A DNA stretch of 64,000 nt from Fremontodendron californicum. Taxonomy: Eukaryota; Streptophyta; Magnoliopsida; Malvales; Malvaceae. The position numbers and the translations under genes were made by a program. Under the pieces are notes generated by a model that did no database searches, was not told the origin of the DNA, and worked only from the letters and a program-made list of their open reading frames with translations. Location of the stretch: assembly GCA_030761205.1 (NCBI GenBank), contig JAULJL010000017.1:4412001-4476000 (forward strand). Direction: 5' to 3'. Shown here piece by piece: positions 23,736-37,100 of this stretch (position 1 is its first letter; every line of letters begins with the position of its first letter).

Positions 23736-24009
23736 GAGCAGATCAAATCACGATTAATTACGAAAAATATCGACAATGAATATTAACGACAAAGAAAATC
23801 GAGACCATAAAATAATGATCATAATATTTCATTGCAACCACTATTTAAATTCTTGCATGAAATTGAATTTTAGAGTAGGACTATAACTATAAGAGGTAGC
23901 GCAAGATTTTTGGAATTTTCATTCCAAAAAAAAAAAAAAGAAGAGAATAGAATAGAATGGATTAGAGGAAATGTTTTTTTTTTTTTTCGGATTAGTCAAG
24001 TAGAAAGTA

Positions 24010-24409
24010 GGTTTAAGTATTCACATAGTCCCTATACTGTAGTGAAAAAAAAAAAAATTAGTCTATGTACTGTAAAAGTGAGTAATTTAGTCCCTGTACA
24101 ATTAAAATAGGTGCAAATAAGTAAAATTGATAACGGTATTAATGAAAAACTGTTAAAATGCTGACGTAGACTCGTAAAATTTAACAGATTTAGATATATT
24201 TCAAGTCATATTTTATTCAAAGTCATTAATTATTTTAGATTTTACGAGTCCACATCAATATTTTAACGGTTTTTCATTAATACCGTTATCAATTTTACTT
24301 ATTTGCACCTATTTCAATTGTACAGGGATTAAATTACTCACTTTTACGGTACAGAGACTAAATTACTCTTTTCACTATAGTACAGGGACTATGTGGGTAC
24401 TTAAACCGG
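24010..24409. mobile_element. long-TIR foldback MITE, Mutator-like
   Basis: A 400-bp element with inverted arms of roughly 170 bp, including GTAAAAGTGAGTAATTTA and GATAACGGTATTAATG with their complements. The outer ends read GGTTTAAGTATTCACATAG and the complement of CTATGTGGGTACTTAAACC. It is flanked by the direct repeat AGAAAGTA (24002-24009 and 24410-24417), 8 bp or 9 bp with one mismatch. Long TIRs and this duplication size suggest a MULE-derived MITE. No coding capacity. Confidence 0.82.
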
Positions 24410-24417
24410 AGAAAGTA

Positions 24418-25578
24418 TATATTTACATGAATTTAAAAAAGTAGAATGCGTTATTTTAAATTGAGGAGGATAAGTTATTCCGTTTTAGAACTTCATTGTA
24501 TGATTAATATTTTTAACAATATAACAGTAATTATCATGCATGTAAAATTTTGAATTAATCTTTGATCATATTAATTAAAATTATGTCTTTTTAATATATA
24601 TTTAATCTTAAATTTTTTTATATCAAATAAAAAGTTAAATATTTTAATTAATTTTAACGTACATGATTTATATTAATAGAATATAAAATCTAATGGTTAG
24701 ATTAAATAAATATAAATCGTATAAAAATTTTTTAAAATAATATAAAACTAAATTAATTTTACATCGATATAAATAGATTTTTACTCTTCTAAATTCTTTT
24801 TGATACTAAGAGTTGAGTACGGAGGTTTTGAAAACATTTATTTAAAAATATTTATTTCACTTCATTTCTTCTTAAAGTAATATTTTTACTTTCTTCCCAT
24901 CCAAACATAATGTAAGTCAAAATATAAGAAACATTATGTGAAAATATGTTTCTTGGTATTATTTTAGACCCAATAAAACCGGCCCAGATTACAGTTGCAA
25001 CCTAACCCAATTTAAATTTATTGAAAACGGGCTTAGTTTGGGTTGGCAACTCTTTACGGGTTTGCCCAATCTTATTTGATCTTGGGCTTGCTACACCAGA
25101 CTCAAGACAAGAGTCCCATTTAGGGGAAACCTGATTCCTCGGAAATAATGTTAAGAAAATGTTTTTTTTTAATTGCCTTTATAACTAACAGTTGTGGTCT
25201 GGCTCTTCCTGATCAAGTCAGAAGCCTCAAAGGTGAGGGACTGAGGCCAAACTCTGCTAAGAAACGAGCAGAATTGTTGCTGAATTTGGGAGTAGGAAGC
25301 ATCATCACATAACGTCAAAGCTAATTTTACCAACAATCCAAAGATGCCTCCAAAGGGTGAATTATGCGGTGGTGAGGTTTATTTAAATGATTAAATTATT
25401 AATAAACTATGGGCTAGTTTCTGTTTTAATATTTCGCATTTTGTCATCTGCCTGATTAGTTAATCCTTGGGATTAGCAACTCAATAATTCATCATTAACA
25501 GTGATATTAATTTTTGGATATTAATTCCTTGTATAGATGTTGAATGTTTGAGGTTTGTGGTATCAATCTTTGTGAAAA
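24418..25578. other. AT-rich intergenic and UGT promoter region
   Basis: No gene. A GGCCCA-bearing stretch near 24970-25110 (AAACCGGCCCAGATTAC, AACGGGCTTAGTTTGGG) may be an eroded end of a GC-ended MITE. The final few hundred bases should be the promoter of the glycosyltransferase. Confidence 0.35.
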
Positions 25579-27006
25579 ATGGCTGCAGATATTCATGTAA
25601 TGATGCTTCCTTGGTCTGCTTTTGGCCATCTGATACCCTTTTTTAATCTCTCCATAGCCTTGGCCAAAGCTGGAGTAAGGGTCTCCTTCGTTTCAACCCC
25701 AAGAAACATCTCCAGACTCCCTAAAGTTCCTCCTGATTTAGAAACTCTAATAGATTTGGTGGAGTTCCCATTGCCAATCTTGGATAAAGAACTCTTGCCA
25801 GAAGGCAACGAGGCCACGATGGACGTTCCTTCCGAGAAAATTCAGTACTTGAAGACTGCGTATGATCTCCTGCAGGACCCTGTCAAGCAGTTCATTTCAG
25901 ATCAACGACCAGATTGGATATTCATTGATTTCATCTCTTATTGGGTGGCTGAAGTTGCCCAAGTGCACAAAATCCCCCTCCTTATGTACAGAGTTTTCGC
26001 TGCTTCTCAATTGGCTTTCATGGGGCATCCAGAATCCCTTGTTGGTGATGATGGCCATAAAAGAATGAGACCTTCTCCGGAAAGTTTAACTTCACCACCT
26101 GAGTGGGGAGATTTTCCTTCTTCTGTAGCTTATCGGAGTTTCGAAGCCACTACCTATTATAAAAGCTTTTATGGACAAAATGCTTCTGGTATCACAGATG
26201 CTGAAAGGCTTGCTAAAGGTATTCAGGCATGTAAAGCTTTTGCTATACGTAGTTGCACTGAATACGAAGGTGAATACTTCAATAAATGTGAGAAGATATT
26301 AGGCAAGCCGGTGATTCCTATTGGTTTACTCCTGCCAGAGAAACCTGCAGAAGGAAGAAGATCAATTACTGACAAATCATGGATCGAAATCTTCGAGTGG
26401 CTTGGTGATCAAAAACCAAACTCAGTTGTGTTTGTAGCGTTCGGGAGTGAGTCCAAGCTGAGCAAAGAACAAGTTCATGAGCTAGCTTATGGACTGGAGC
26501 TATCAGGATTGCCATTTTTGTGGGCACTTAAGAAGCCTGATTGGGGTATGAATGATCCTGGTGTTTTGCCTTCAGGTTTTACTGATGGTACACATGGAAA
26601 AGGAGTTGTCTGGATTGGTTGGGCACCACAATTGGAAATATTGGGACACCCATCAGTAGGAGGCTTCTTGTCTCACGCTGGGTGGGGCTCCATTACTGAG
26701 ACACTACCGTTTGGGCATTGTCTTGTTGTGCTACCCCTTGGTCTTGACCAACCCTTAAATGCAAGGGTTTTGGTGGAGAAGGGTTTGGCTGTAGAAATAG
26801 AAAGAAGTGAAGAAGATGGATCATTTAACAGGGATGGCATAGCTATGGCTCTAAGACTTGCCATGGTGTCCAAGGAAGGTCAAATTCTAAGAGTCCGAGC
26901 CAGAGAAGCGGCTCAAATTTTAGGGAACAGAGACCTGCAAGTTTCTTACTTTGATAGTTTTGTCGAGTACCTGAAGAAAAATGGAGCTGAAAGTGAAAGG
27001 CAATAA
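25579..27006 (+). CDS. UDP-glycosyltransferase, UGT91-type
   Basis: Intronless, 475 aa, the usual length of plant family-1 UGTs. The N-terminal domain starts with HVMMLPWSAFGHLIPFFNL; the catalytic His is His17 and its partner Asp is Asp117 in WIFIDF. The C-terminal domain carries a full 44-residue PSPG box from Trp348 to Gln391: WAPQLEILGHPSVGGFLSHA, then GWGSITETLPFGH, ending in LDQ. The final Gln is usual for UDP-glucose users. HAGWGS replaces the common HCGWNS, as in the UGT91 clade, where members add glucose or rhamnose to flavonoids, saponins or other glycosides. Acceptor and sugar cannot be fixed from sequence. The frame is undamaged and no neighbour suggests a biosynthetic cluster. 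Confidence 0.95.
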   Translation: MAADIHVMMLPWSAFGHLIPFFNLSIALAKAGVRVSFVSTPRNISRLPKVPPDLETLIDLVEFPLPILDKELLPEGNEATMDVPSEKIQYLKTAYDLLQDPVKQFISDQRPDWIFIDFISYWVAEVAQVHKIPLLMYRVFAASQLAFMGHPESLVGDDGHKRMRPSPESLTSPPEWGDFPSSVAYRSFEATTYYKSFYGQNASGITDAERLAKGIQACKAFAIRSCTEYEGEYFNKCEKILGKPVIPIGLLLPEKPAEGRRSITDKSWIEIFEWLGDQKPNSVVFVAFGSESKLSKEQVHELAYGLELSGLPFLWALKKPDWGMNDPGVLPSGFTDGTHGKGVVWIGWAPQLEILGHPSVGGFLSHAGWGSITETLPFGHCLVVLPLGLDQPLNARVLVEKGLAVEIERSEEDGSFNRDGIAMALRLAMVSKEGQILRVRAREAAQILGNRDLQVSYFDSFVEYLKKNGAESERQ

Positions 27007-27378
27007 TCTGCCAAGTAGCAAGATAAATTTATGAATGAAGGATTTGTTTATTTACAAGCAATAAATCTCAAGTCAAAGCTTAATATCCAGAATTCAACCG
27101 GTAATATCGAGAGAAGATTTCATACAAACGACAACTGGCTTGGTTTGAATATTATTTTAATGCCTATTTGATGATTATTTAATGATTCTGGTTGATTTAG
27201 GTGGTGCATTCCAACTATGTATTAATCATATTTGTGACAATAATAACAGCTAAATGTTTTAGAATCTTAAGTATAATAATTGAATTCTAAACTAATTTTA
27301 TTTTTATAGTCTATCAATATACTATATAGTAATATAGTGCTCATTAATTATTATCTTTGATATAAAAAAAAAATTAGG

Positions 27379-29931
27379 TCTTATATATATATACTATATA
27401 TAAAAGCACCAACTCCAAAATTACAAATAGTAAATGGCATATATATATATATCCTTATTAATTCTTACAATTAACTATGTTATCCTTATGTAGAATGAGA
27501 AAATTTTGGTAAATTATAAATTGACACATGTCATTAATTTAAATTTTTTTGTCTAATCAAAGTTCAACTATGAGTCATTCAATTTATCTTTAAATTAAAT
27601 AAAAATAATTTAAAGATAAATTCATAATTTTGGTCAATCAATCAAATTGCAAGAATTTATGAATCATCCAATTAAAGTTCTTTTAGAACTCCTTTGTAAA
27701 GAGTTTAAATCGTTTTAGAACTCTATCTCATTTAGTAGGCTAGCACATATATCCTAACAAATAGTTATTACTATTAAAATTTTAAAATTAGACATATATT
27801 ACTAGAAACCATGATTTAAATATTTATATATTAAAATCATGATTTAAAGGGTTCCGATCCATATTTTATTGATGCCGTATATAATAAATATTCATCAATT
27901 ATATATGACTTGCATAATAATAACCAATTAAATTATAACAAATATATAAAATAATAATTACATAAATGCAATTAATTCATGATAACAAAGTATTACCCTA
28001 CTAAAATTAAAATAATTAAAATTTATCCTTTAAAATAATAATTATATTTTAATTTATACAATATAAATTTTCTTATAGACTACTACAAATCATTAGTAAT
28101 GATTTATTGATTTTCTTAATAATTTTATCTTTAATAATGATTTATTAATTCTTTTAATAAAAATCTAATTTTATTATAGGCTACTATAAATCATTAATTA
28201 ATCCTAATTATTTTAAGCCTAATTATTATTTGTAACTTTTCGTTTTAGGCCTAATTCTTATCCTTGAATAGTTCTAGCCAACACTTTTTGACAAATATAT
28301 GTTATCGACGAAGCTGAAACGAAAATTCAATCCATATATTTTTTTGGTTGGCTGATAATCACTCGGTCAAGAAATAATTTTACAATTTGAAGTTCTTTGT
28401 GTTGAGACTTGAAATGGCTTCAATCGATCTGTTTTTTTTTTTTTTTTTTTGTATAAAATAGGTTGTAATCTGAAATTAAAAAAATGGATTGAAAATGTTG
28501 GGATTCAAACCATGAGATAATTGATGTTCTATTATTTGTTTGTTTAAGTTTACAATCATTATTAAAGATCCATTTTTGATTTATGGATCTTCAATTTGAA
28601 TTCATTCTCTTTATTTTTAAATACAAAAAATAAATAAATAATATTACTATACTTTGCTAATTTTTAAAATTAATTATTTTATCTTTAATGCTAAAATTTA
28701 ATTATTTTATTCTTAATAATGATTTATTAATTTTTAACTATTTTATTCTTGATAATGGTTTATTATTCTTAATAATGATTTATTAATTTTTTAACTATTT
28801 TATTCTTGATAATGGTTTATTAATTTTTTCTTTAAAAAATCTATTTTCTTTGAAGGCTACTACAATCATTAATGAAACCTAATTATTTAGGCCTGATTAT
28901 TATTTATGGACATATATACTGATCACAAACATAAAAAGAAAGTTGATTTTCAAAGCACATGAAGTTTGAAAACTTAGATTTCGTTCTATGGTTAACATTT
29001 ATAAATTAGTTGAAAGTATACAGAGAGTCTTAAACTTTCTCTATAATTGATGCAAAAAAATTTAAGAAACTAATATATATATATATATAATTGTTTGTTT
29101 GTGTTATCGGGTGAAAATAATTTCTCTTATACTTTCTTTAATTTAATTTCATTAAAGATGAGTTAATTTAGAAGTTAAATTAATATAATTTTAAGCACAC
29201 AATTTTTAACGAGTTTTATTATGCTTTACTACATGTATTGGAGGAGACTATTTGCTATAAATTATAATATCAATATAATTCCGTATCTAAAGTATATAGT
29301 TTGCCCTTTTTGCTATCTAACTTGCATCCATGAAAATCTCAATTTCTTACCAATTCCATAAAAAATGCTAGCTATAGTGATCATATCATGTTAAGGCTTA
29401 GGATATAACTTCACAAACTTATAAATTAGCTAATTGTGGGTGCATTATATTGGTTGGGGCTTTCTTAAGAGCAATTTTTTTGCTCGATTAACACATACTC
29501 GAAAAAGTTTCGATTGAAAAATTAGGCAAGGTTTAAATTTAGTGTTATTAGAAAAAAATATCATCGATTGTCAATTTCACTATGAAAATTGGATCATAAG
29601 GCAGTAGTTAATTATTACATAAATAGTTTTATCAAAAAGTGTGTGAAAATAGCACAATCATGAATTACTGTTGAGCATTCTTTAAGCTATTCAATAAAGG
29701 GAATTCAAAATATAAGGTGACTGTATCTACTATTGTATAATTAATCTTATTATAATATCCATAAACTATTGCTTATTCTGTCAACTTCCTTCTATACATA
29801 TTCATATTCCAATTGATAAAGTTAAGTAAGTTGATTCTTTTACTTTGCTACTTATTAAAGCTTAGATTTCATGAAAAATATTAATTATATGATATATCAC
29901 CCACGTGCAACGCACATGTAACTAAACCTAT
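27379..29931 (+). mobile_element. putative non-autonomous Helitron-like element
   Basis: The left end TCTTATATATATATACTATA followed by TATAAAAGCACC resembles plant Helitron 5' ends. The right end carries a hairpin CCACGTGC-AAC-GCACATG (29902-29918) followed 9 bases later by CTAT-T, close to the expected CTRR-T. The interior is AT-rich and non-coding. The host base before the left TC is G rather than A, and the 3' tetranucleotide is imperfect, so the assignment is tentative. Confidence 0.4.
28216..28655 (+). repeat. direct repeat of about 0.4 kb, copy 1
   Basis: Shares a collinear series of blocks with 29996-30394: TTTTAGGCCTAATTCTTATC, CACTTTTTGACAAATATAT, ACTCGGTCAAGAAAT, GTTGAGACTTGAAATG, CTTCAATCGATCT, AACCATGAGATAATTGATGT, and ATAATATTACTATAC at the end. 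The copies have diverged by substitutions and poly-T length. Confidence 0.8.
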
Positions 29932-29995
29932 TAATTAAATATAATTAAAATATGTGTTCGTAAACCTATATAAGTCCTATTATGATAAATTTGGA

Positions 29996-30394
29996 CATAA
30001 AATTTTTCATTTTAGGCCTAATTCTTATCCTTAAATAGTTCTGATCAACACTTTTTGACAAATATATATTATCAAAAAAGCTAAAAAAAAATCCAGTCCA
30101 CATATTTCTTTGGTTAGCTGATCACTCGGTCAAGAAATGATTTTACGATTTGAAGTTTTTTGTGTTGAGACTTGAAATGACTTCAATCGATCTATTTTTT
30201 TTTTTTTTTGTATAAAGGGGTTGTAATCTAAAATTTAAAAAAAAAAAATTGCAAATGCTGAGATTCGAACCATGAGATAATTGATGTTATATTATTTGTT
30301 ATTGTGATTAAAGATCCATTTTTAATTCGTAGGTTTTCAATTCAAATTCATTCTCTTTATTTTCAAATACAAAAATTAAATAAATAATATTACT
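29996..30394 (+). repeat. direct repeat of about 0.4 kb, copy 2
   Basis: Same orientation as copy 1, offset by about 1.77 kb. Its right edge, ATAATATTACTATAC, abuts the GC-ended MITE at 30394, whereas copy 1 continues into AT-rich DNA. The block GATTCGAACCATG looks like a tRNA B-box complement, so an old SINE may be part of the unit. Confidence 0.8.
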
Positions 30395-30690
30395 ATACCT
30401 GCTCATGGGCCAGGCCATGACCCAATTTTTTCATTTTCATTGTCCAAGCCCAGCCTTGGGTCGAGCCGGCCCGATAATCCCAAATGCACTGTTCATCAGA
30501 TTAAAAAAATATTTTTTTATATATTTTTATATTTTAAAATATTTTTTATAATTAAAATTAAATAAAAATATTATTTTAATTTAAAAAACATTGTTCCAAG
30601 CCAAGCCGGGCTAGAAAAAAAATCATGTCTAGACCCGACCTAATACGAGCCGGGCCGGGCGAGCCGCGCTGCCCGGCCGTCTGCTTGTCA
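30394..30690 (+). mobile_element. GC-ended hAT MITE, second copy
   Basis: Collinear with the element at 21387: it starts CCTGCTCATGGGCCAGGCC, has GCCTTGGGTCGAGCC and CACTGTTCATCAGATT, an AT-rich core, then GAGCCGGGCCGGGCG and GCCCGGCCGTCTGC. The right terminus is degraded and no clear target duplication remains, so it is older than the 21.4-kb copy. Confidence 0.68.
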
Positions 30691-31198
30691 GAAAGGAAAA
30701 CAAACAAACAAAAAAATGTAAAACCTGTATCCACACGAACGCCAATTGAAATTTGTCACAACTATCACAAGAAAAAGTTGAGACAATTTTCTACCAATCT
30801 CACGTAATTCACTTCTCAAGCTCAAAAAACATGAATATAATAATAAGTGGTTTATTCGGACGATTTGATTTATTTATATTCAACATTTATACAGCCAAAA
30901 ACACGTTATATATAATGTGAAGAATAGTGGATTAAAACCAAAAAAAAAAAAAAAAACCCTCTGAAACATGCAACTGGGCATGAATCCCTAAGACGTTTAA
31001 CCCTCTATATCTACAAAGAACAATTTTGTGATTCTAATGAGATACAAGATTCACTGTAACAAGGCCTAATCATTCTCAAGACTTGATTTCCGCTTGATTG
31101 AACAAATAAATGATACATGCTTTCAAGAAAATTGTTACTCGGGTGGAAATTGGCATTCCCCACTACAAATTTTGTTTCAGTTAAATTTGATACCTACC

Positions 31199-34100
31199 TC
31201 ATTCATCTTCTGAATTTGCAAGGGATGAAAGTTTCTCTTCCAAAACGTCAAGCAAATCATGATATTCAACTAATGAAGGATGAGACTGACAAAAAAAAAC
31301 GTTGAGAGAGCATGGTAAGAAAGTCGGATTTGGATAAGAATATTTTGAGGATAAACAGAGCCGTAAAATCCACGTACCTGCAATGTCACACCATACGCTT
31401 TCCACAACCGCATATCATGCCGGAAAAGATCAAAAAGAACCTGCATAACCCCCACAAACGGATTGTGATCGTGAAACCAACTCTCTCATGAATAATAACT
31501 TAACCTAGCTTTTTAATGTTGAAATGACCTAGAAATCTAAAGAATAACGACTTTGAACTCCGTCAAGCGTACTCTTCAAGACTACCTGGACCTCAAGTAA
31601 AATTTGCATGCACCATTCTCCTCAACTTTCCAAGCATTAAGCTTTCCAACTTCAGTAGTAGATAAATTTTATAGATATTCTTTAAAGATAAAATTCAAAA
31701 ACATCAAAAGAGAAATTTAAATATAAAATTTACAGAGATCCGTTTCTATTCTGCCTCTCTTGAGGTAGTCTTCTAAAATTAAGGGAAGATTAGTCTAATT
31801 CTTTGATGAATGAAATTACTTCATTTATCCAAAAAAAATAAATGTCAAAGGAGGCTGTCAAATAAAGCCCCAGAAAGAAAAAGTTTTAATATCTCAATTT
31901 TGAAGGATAACTAAGAACTTCGTAAACTTCCACCAAATGGTCCCCCTTTAAGATTCAGACTGAAGATGTTCGAAACTCTGCTTGCTATTTTCTAATGAAT
32001 GGTTATCTTAACATTATATTAAAGTTGGATTTTAATATTATTTTTCATTAAGCCCTATGTGGCCTTTTTTCATAGGAGGAAGAGAGATGGGAAAAAGAGA
32101 GAGAAGAGAAGGAAAGTTGGATTTTATATTATTTTCTGATAAGCTCCAATTGGCTGCCATTTAAGCCCTATGTGAGGTTCTATTTTTTTCATACTAGGGA
32201 GAGAGATGGGAAAAGAGAGAGAAGAGGGGAAGGAGGGGCAGCTATTGAAAAAAATCAGCAAAATTATCAAAAATCAGAAAAGAAAAAAAAAGTAAAATGT
32301 CATTAAAATCTCAATTAAAAATTCACAATAACAAAAAAATTTATCCAAAACATCAAAGAATTTATTGCAGTAAACCCTTTAAAAGTTTGATTAATTATAT
32401 AAAATAAAATATGTATAAAAATATAAATATTTGAAAAATTAAAAAAAAAAAAAAATTGTCCCATAGTGAAGTGAGGACAAATTTTCTAGTAACTTTTTAA
32501 AGGGAAGCCCAGAGGCAAAATGACAAACTCTTATGAGTCACCCATTCTTCAAATGGGGACAAGGTATGATAAGTACATCAGTGATGATAAAACTCTTGAG
32601 TATCATTAAAACCATATTTTTAATGTTAAACAAAGCAAATTATACCTCAGATCGTCTTAAAAGAGTGGCAAGGACAACTATCCACTCCTTGAACTTGACA
32701 GAGCACATATGAGCCAAGAGGAATTCAGCATCCAACCTGCTCTGCAATGTACCCATTTGCAGCTGGAGAAAAAAAAAAGCATGTTCAATTAGCAAAGACT
32801 ATCAAACGACAGAAAAGACAACTGCAGAAAAAGAATGGTAGTTATTTTTATGATCTAAAGTGTTTCCATGGTTAGTGCCTTAAGCTGCCTGAGTTGAGCC
32901 TTTTGTAACAGTTTCTTACAGCACACAAGCTATTTCACAATGGTATACGATAATACAACAAAAGAGCAAAGAATATAAAACTAAAACAATTTTCCAAAAA
33001 AACTAGCACCTTTTGCCCAATCAGTTCAAGCCCTGAAGCAAAATTCTCCAACCTAGCAGAACCATATCTTTCTCGTTGAAGATATTCCTGCAATGTATTG
33101 TTTACTAGAGCAAATGAAAATCACTTAACCCAAGAAAATGACATCTTGAACAAACTCTGTTTTTCTTACCACTAAATCAAACTGAGTGCCTTTTACAAAT
33201 GCAACAAGCTTGGAAAGTTCCTTTCCCGACATCAAATAGCTAGCATGATTTTCCAATATGTTCTTGACAGGAGCAATATGAGCACTCTGCTCTTTGAATG
33301 AGGTGCTGTTACACCAAAAAAAAAAATTTATCATTTCGAAATTATAACATCACAGAGGTAATGTAAAACAATTCATGGAAGTCAATAACCTTTTGTCAAG
33401 TGATGGCCTTCTGTAACTAGAACGAAAAAGGAAATAGCCCAAGAATCTAGGAGATAGTCTGTCAGAATCTGTAGATGCCTGCTCATAGTCTCTCCCTGAT
33501 CTCAATAAGAACCTCACCTAGGAACAAAAGAGAAAGAAATCAAGTTCCAGAAAGAGTTTAGAACCAAAATATTCATTTACACAAACATATAACCATGCCA
33601 AAATTATACCAGCTCTCCAGCAAGTTCATATAATGATTCATCTAGTGTTGCCTGCATAGGATTTGATAACGCTTTCAGGAGTCTTAAAGGGGTAAAAAAA
33701 AGGCAAAATACAGGTAAAAGGAAGAGAAATAATTACATATGAAACTATTAGCAAAGACCTACCTGCAATAAGCGCAGAGCACAATACTGACTAACAGCAG
33801 GACCTTCAAGTTTGGCAATTACCTGCACCATTTATAAAACGAATGAATCGATCAAACTATTATGTAGCACAGGGGATAATGACTTCTATACTCTCTGCAT
33901 CTGTTGAAAACCTTGCGTAACGTTTTCTGACAAGGAATTCACATGCAGTAAGAGAGAATGTTTCCCTCACTTCTCATGCATAGCCTTTAATCACATCTAA
34001 TGAGGAAGAGAGCCACACAATTCTTGGAAGATAAACATACTCTGTAAATTTACTTGGGATGGGTTGAATGTAACTACTAAACTGTGTTAAACAGGCTATA

Positions 34101-37100
34101 TACATGTATTAAAAATAATTCCAACCAGTCGAACTCTCAAAAGAGGAAATATCTTTGGCAAAATTGAAAAGGACAATGACAAGAAACATGATACGTTTAA
34201 TACAGAGTTAAAAATTTCAAAGAGAAGATGATTCTTACAAGAATGTAGCAAGCTGCAGTGCGGTACCATCTCCGTTGGAAGCAGTCTTCAAACAACCTTT
34301 TGCAATAAAATTTGTGAGGGCAATTTTTGAAAGGAAAAAGAATGAAGACGTGCTAATAGAAACGATACATAGAATGATAATGCAACTGATGCCCAATGTT
34401 TACTCGGTTGCAATTATTACTCGATAGAAGGAAAGGTCAAATCTATCCAAACATAGTTAATCACTACAGAAGACCAGGAAGAAGAATCTGATTCTTAATT
34501 CTGCTCAAATCATAATATTGCTGAAAATATAGGTCAGGATTCATGTAACCAGTTTTTGTCTAGTTTTATAGAAATATATATATATATATATATGTGTATA
34601 GTTTGTATGCACAAAATTGATAAGTTAAATCTGGACTCATATATATGTTCAAATTCTTTCAAACATGTTTTGCTACTGTCAACTGGAAAAACAAAATCAA
34701 AAAGGAGAATTAAAGAACATACTCTGTTGATCTTCCTGCAGCAGTGAACAGATCAGCCCAATGTCTACCATCAGTTTTTCTTGCAACACTCACAACCACA
34801 TCAAGATACTCTGGGAAATTTCTGATCAGATCACAGGTCTTTTCCAAAAGAGAGACGTTCTGTTTTTGGACTGAGATCTGGTTTTTATTCACATTTTGCC
34901 TGCAAGGAACTAATATAGTTTAGTACTGATAGGATAAGCATAAAGAGATACAGCAAAAAGAGAAGGGGAGAAACGAAAACACATCAAAACCTCCAGCCTT
35001 CCAGTGAACACAGAGAGATCAAGATTGGTCCATAAAAAGGTTCAAGCAAAACTGAAGAAACTTTTGCTAACCAGCAAGCTTATATGGAAATTTATATTTG
35101 TCTAGTTTAATAAGCCAAAAGCTAAAAAAGGCTGCAACATTAGGACTGCAGCAAAATGCCCTCACATACATGCATACAATGACGCAACATAGTCATTTCA
35201 AGCTCTTGAGCTAAGTCTTAGGGTTTAGCAGCATTTGTATGCATTAAAAGTGGTCCATTAACTTTTAGTTTAATGAAGATAACTTGGACAGTCATTTTTC
35301 CCAGTTAAATAATACCTTGAAATCTCAGCATCAAATACAGTGAAAAGAAGCCACTCCAAACAATGTGAAAAATGAGGCTTCTCGGCTGATATTTGTGCCA
35401 AACGTAAAGCCTCCTCGCTTTTGTTCCTCTGCAAGATGCAGGACCAGAAGTAGAATCAGAAAGAGCACGTATAACCTAGGCAATAGCATTGTGCTTTAAA
35501 ACAAGTGGACCAGCATCTAGAGCTGTGACTTTATACATGCAACAAAAACAACATTCTTTATGCTACTCAGAGAAAAGATACCTCTTTGCAAATAACTAAA
35601 TTAAGTTCCAAAAAAGTTGTAATAACACTTTTTGGTCAGGCAATAACAAACTTTTATCATTCTTGAAGGTTCTTGGTAAGAATCTTCACATTCATCAGCT
35701 CAAAGTGGCAAATCTACAACGAATGAGAAGGTACAATAAGTTGAACAAAAAGAGGCTTTTCATGTTCATTGCTGGCAAACTTTTAAGAACCAACCCATAA
35801 TTCCCACTATTCCTTTTGGCAGAAAAATATTTCCCAAACACCATTAAATCAAAAGAATTAAGTCTCTGCCTGATGAAACACATACGTTTGACAAAATAAA
35901 TGGATATAAGTCCATATAGCCCCAAATCCATTATCATAAAATATAAAAGAAGTCAAATCCTAGCTAATAAAGATAAGAAATTTCACTGACCACATTTCCT
36001 TATGAATTTAGACTTTAAATTAAACAGGCTTTTGGAACTCCTGAAGAGATGAAGAGAAAAAATAGTGATACCTGAAGGAGGTGTCGAAGTAGGCAATGCA
36101 ATATAGTTTGAGCTTGGGGAGTTGGCTCAAAACATGGAAACTCTGTGCATGCTGAAAATGACATTCTTTGAGAAACACCAACAACAACCCCAGCATTTGG
36201 AAGAAGCCCCAGAGGGTACACCTCGCGATCAAATTCCAGCTCTGGATCCAACTAATGAATAAATGTTGAAATATTAAAATCAGTAGATGCACCGAATAAC
36301 CAGATCAAGTGCCTTAAAAATCTAAAAAAAAATGACTGAATAAGAGAAATAATGACAAGACAAGAAGAGCATTAAAGGAGTAACAAGATCAGACAGCAAT
36401 CACACTCTCAGGTCAAAAACATCTAAAATCCCAAAATACCATAGGGGGCTTTGTGCAATAATACCTGCAAAAAGTCCTCCTGCTTAAATGAGTCAACACC
36501 TGGAGATGGATACCAAACCTGTAAAAATAAGCTTCCAAACAGAAATTATATCAGACTAGTACAAACTAGAGGATCTACATAAGAAATCGATAGGAGCCAA
36601 ATGTAGGACACTATCAACTTTAACAGTAGGTTACCTGCATTCCTCGGTAGCCATAATCCAACCAAGAGACATCCTCAATTAGATTTGTTTTCTCCTCTGA
36701 TTGACCACATGTAACCCAAAATAATTCAACAGAATTAGTGAGTTCCCTTTCCCGTCCATCATCCAAATCAAGTAGTGAAAGCTCCCCATTCGCTCTCAGT
36801 ATCAGACATCTAGAAAAGCAAGTAAATATCAGAGGCATGCAATGTGCACAAAGTTCTATTCCCCATGTCAAAGGTAATACCTTGCAGGCTCTCTGGCTAA
36901 CAAGTTTGAAGAAGATGAGATATGATTGTCAAGGGCACCGTCTCTTGGAATTTGATCAGGAATAAAACGCATAGCTGCAGGATGGCTCTTTGCAGTCATT
37001 ATCGAGAGTTCTCGTACTGTAGAAAGCTGTTTGTCATTTTATCACTTAAAAACGTATGAAGAATAACTTACACATTATCTTAAAGCACAAACATTTACAT

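Noticed and set aside
25579..27006. Biosynthetic gene cluster around the glycosyltransferase
   Set aside because: Neighbouring genes are a GH28 gene and RIC1, with no P450, terpene synthase, acyltransferase or other UGT in the window.
28216..30394. LTR retrotransposon or TRIM with 0.4-kb LTRs
   Set aside because: No TG...CA ends, primer binding site, polypurine tract or target duplication could be found at the repeat edges.
31800..31845. Truncated LINE 3' end in RIC1 intron 22
   Set aside because: TTTGATGAATGAAATTACTT followed by CATTTATCC and an A run resembles a LINE tail, but no coding remnant or target duplication supports it.
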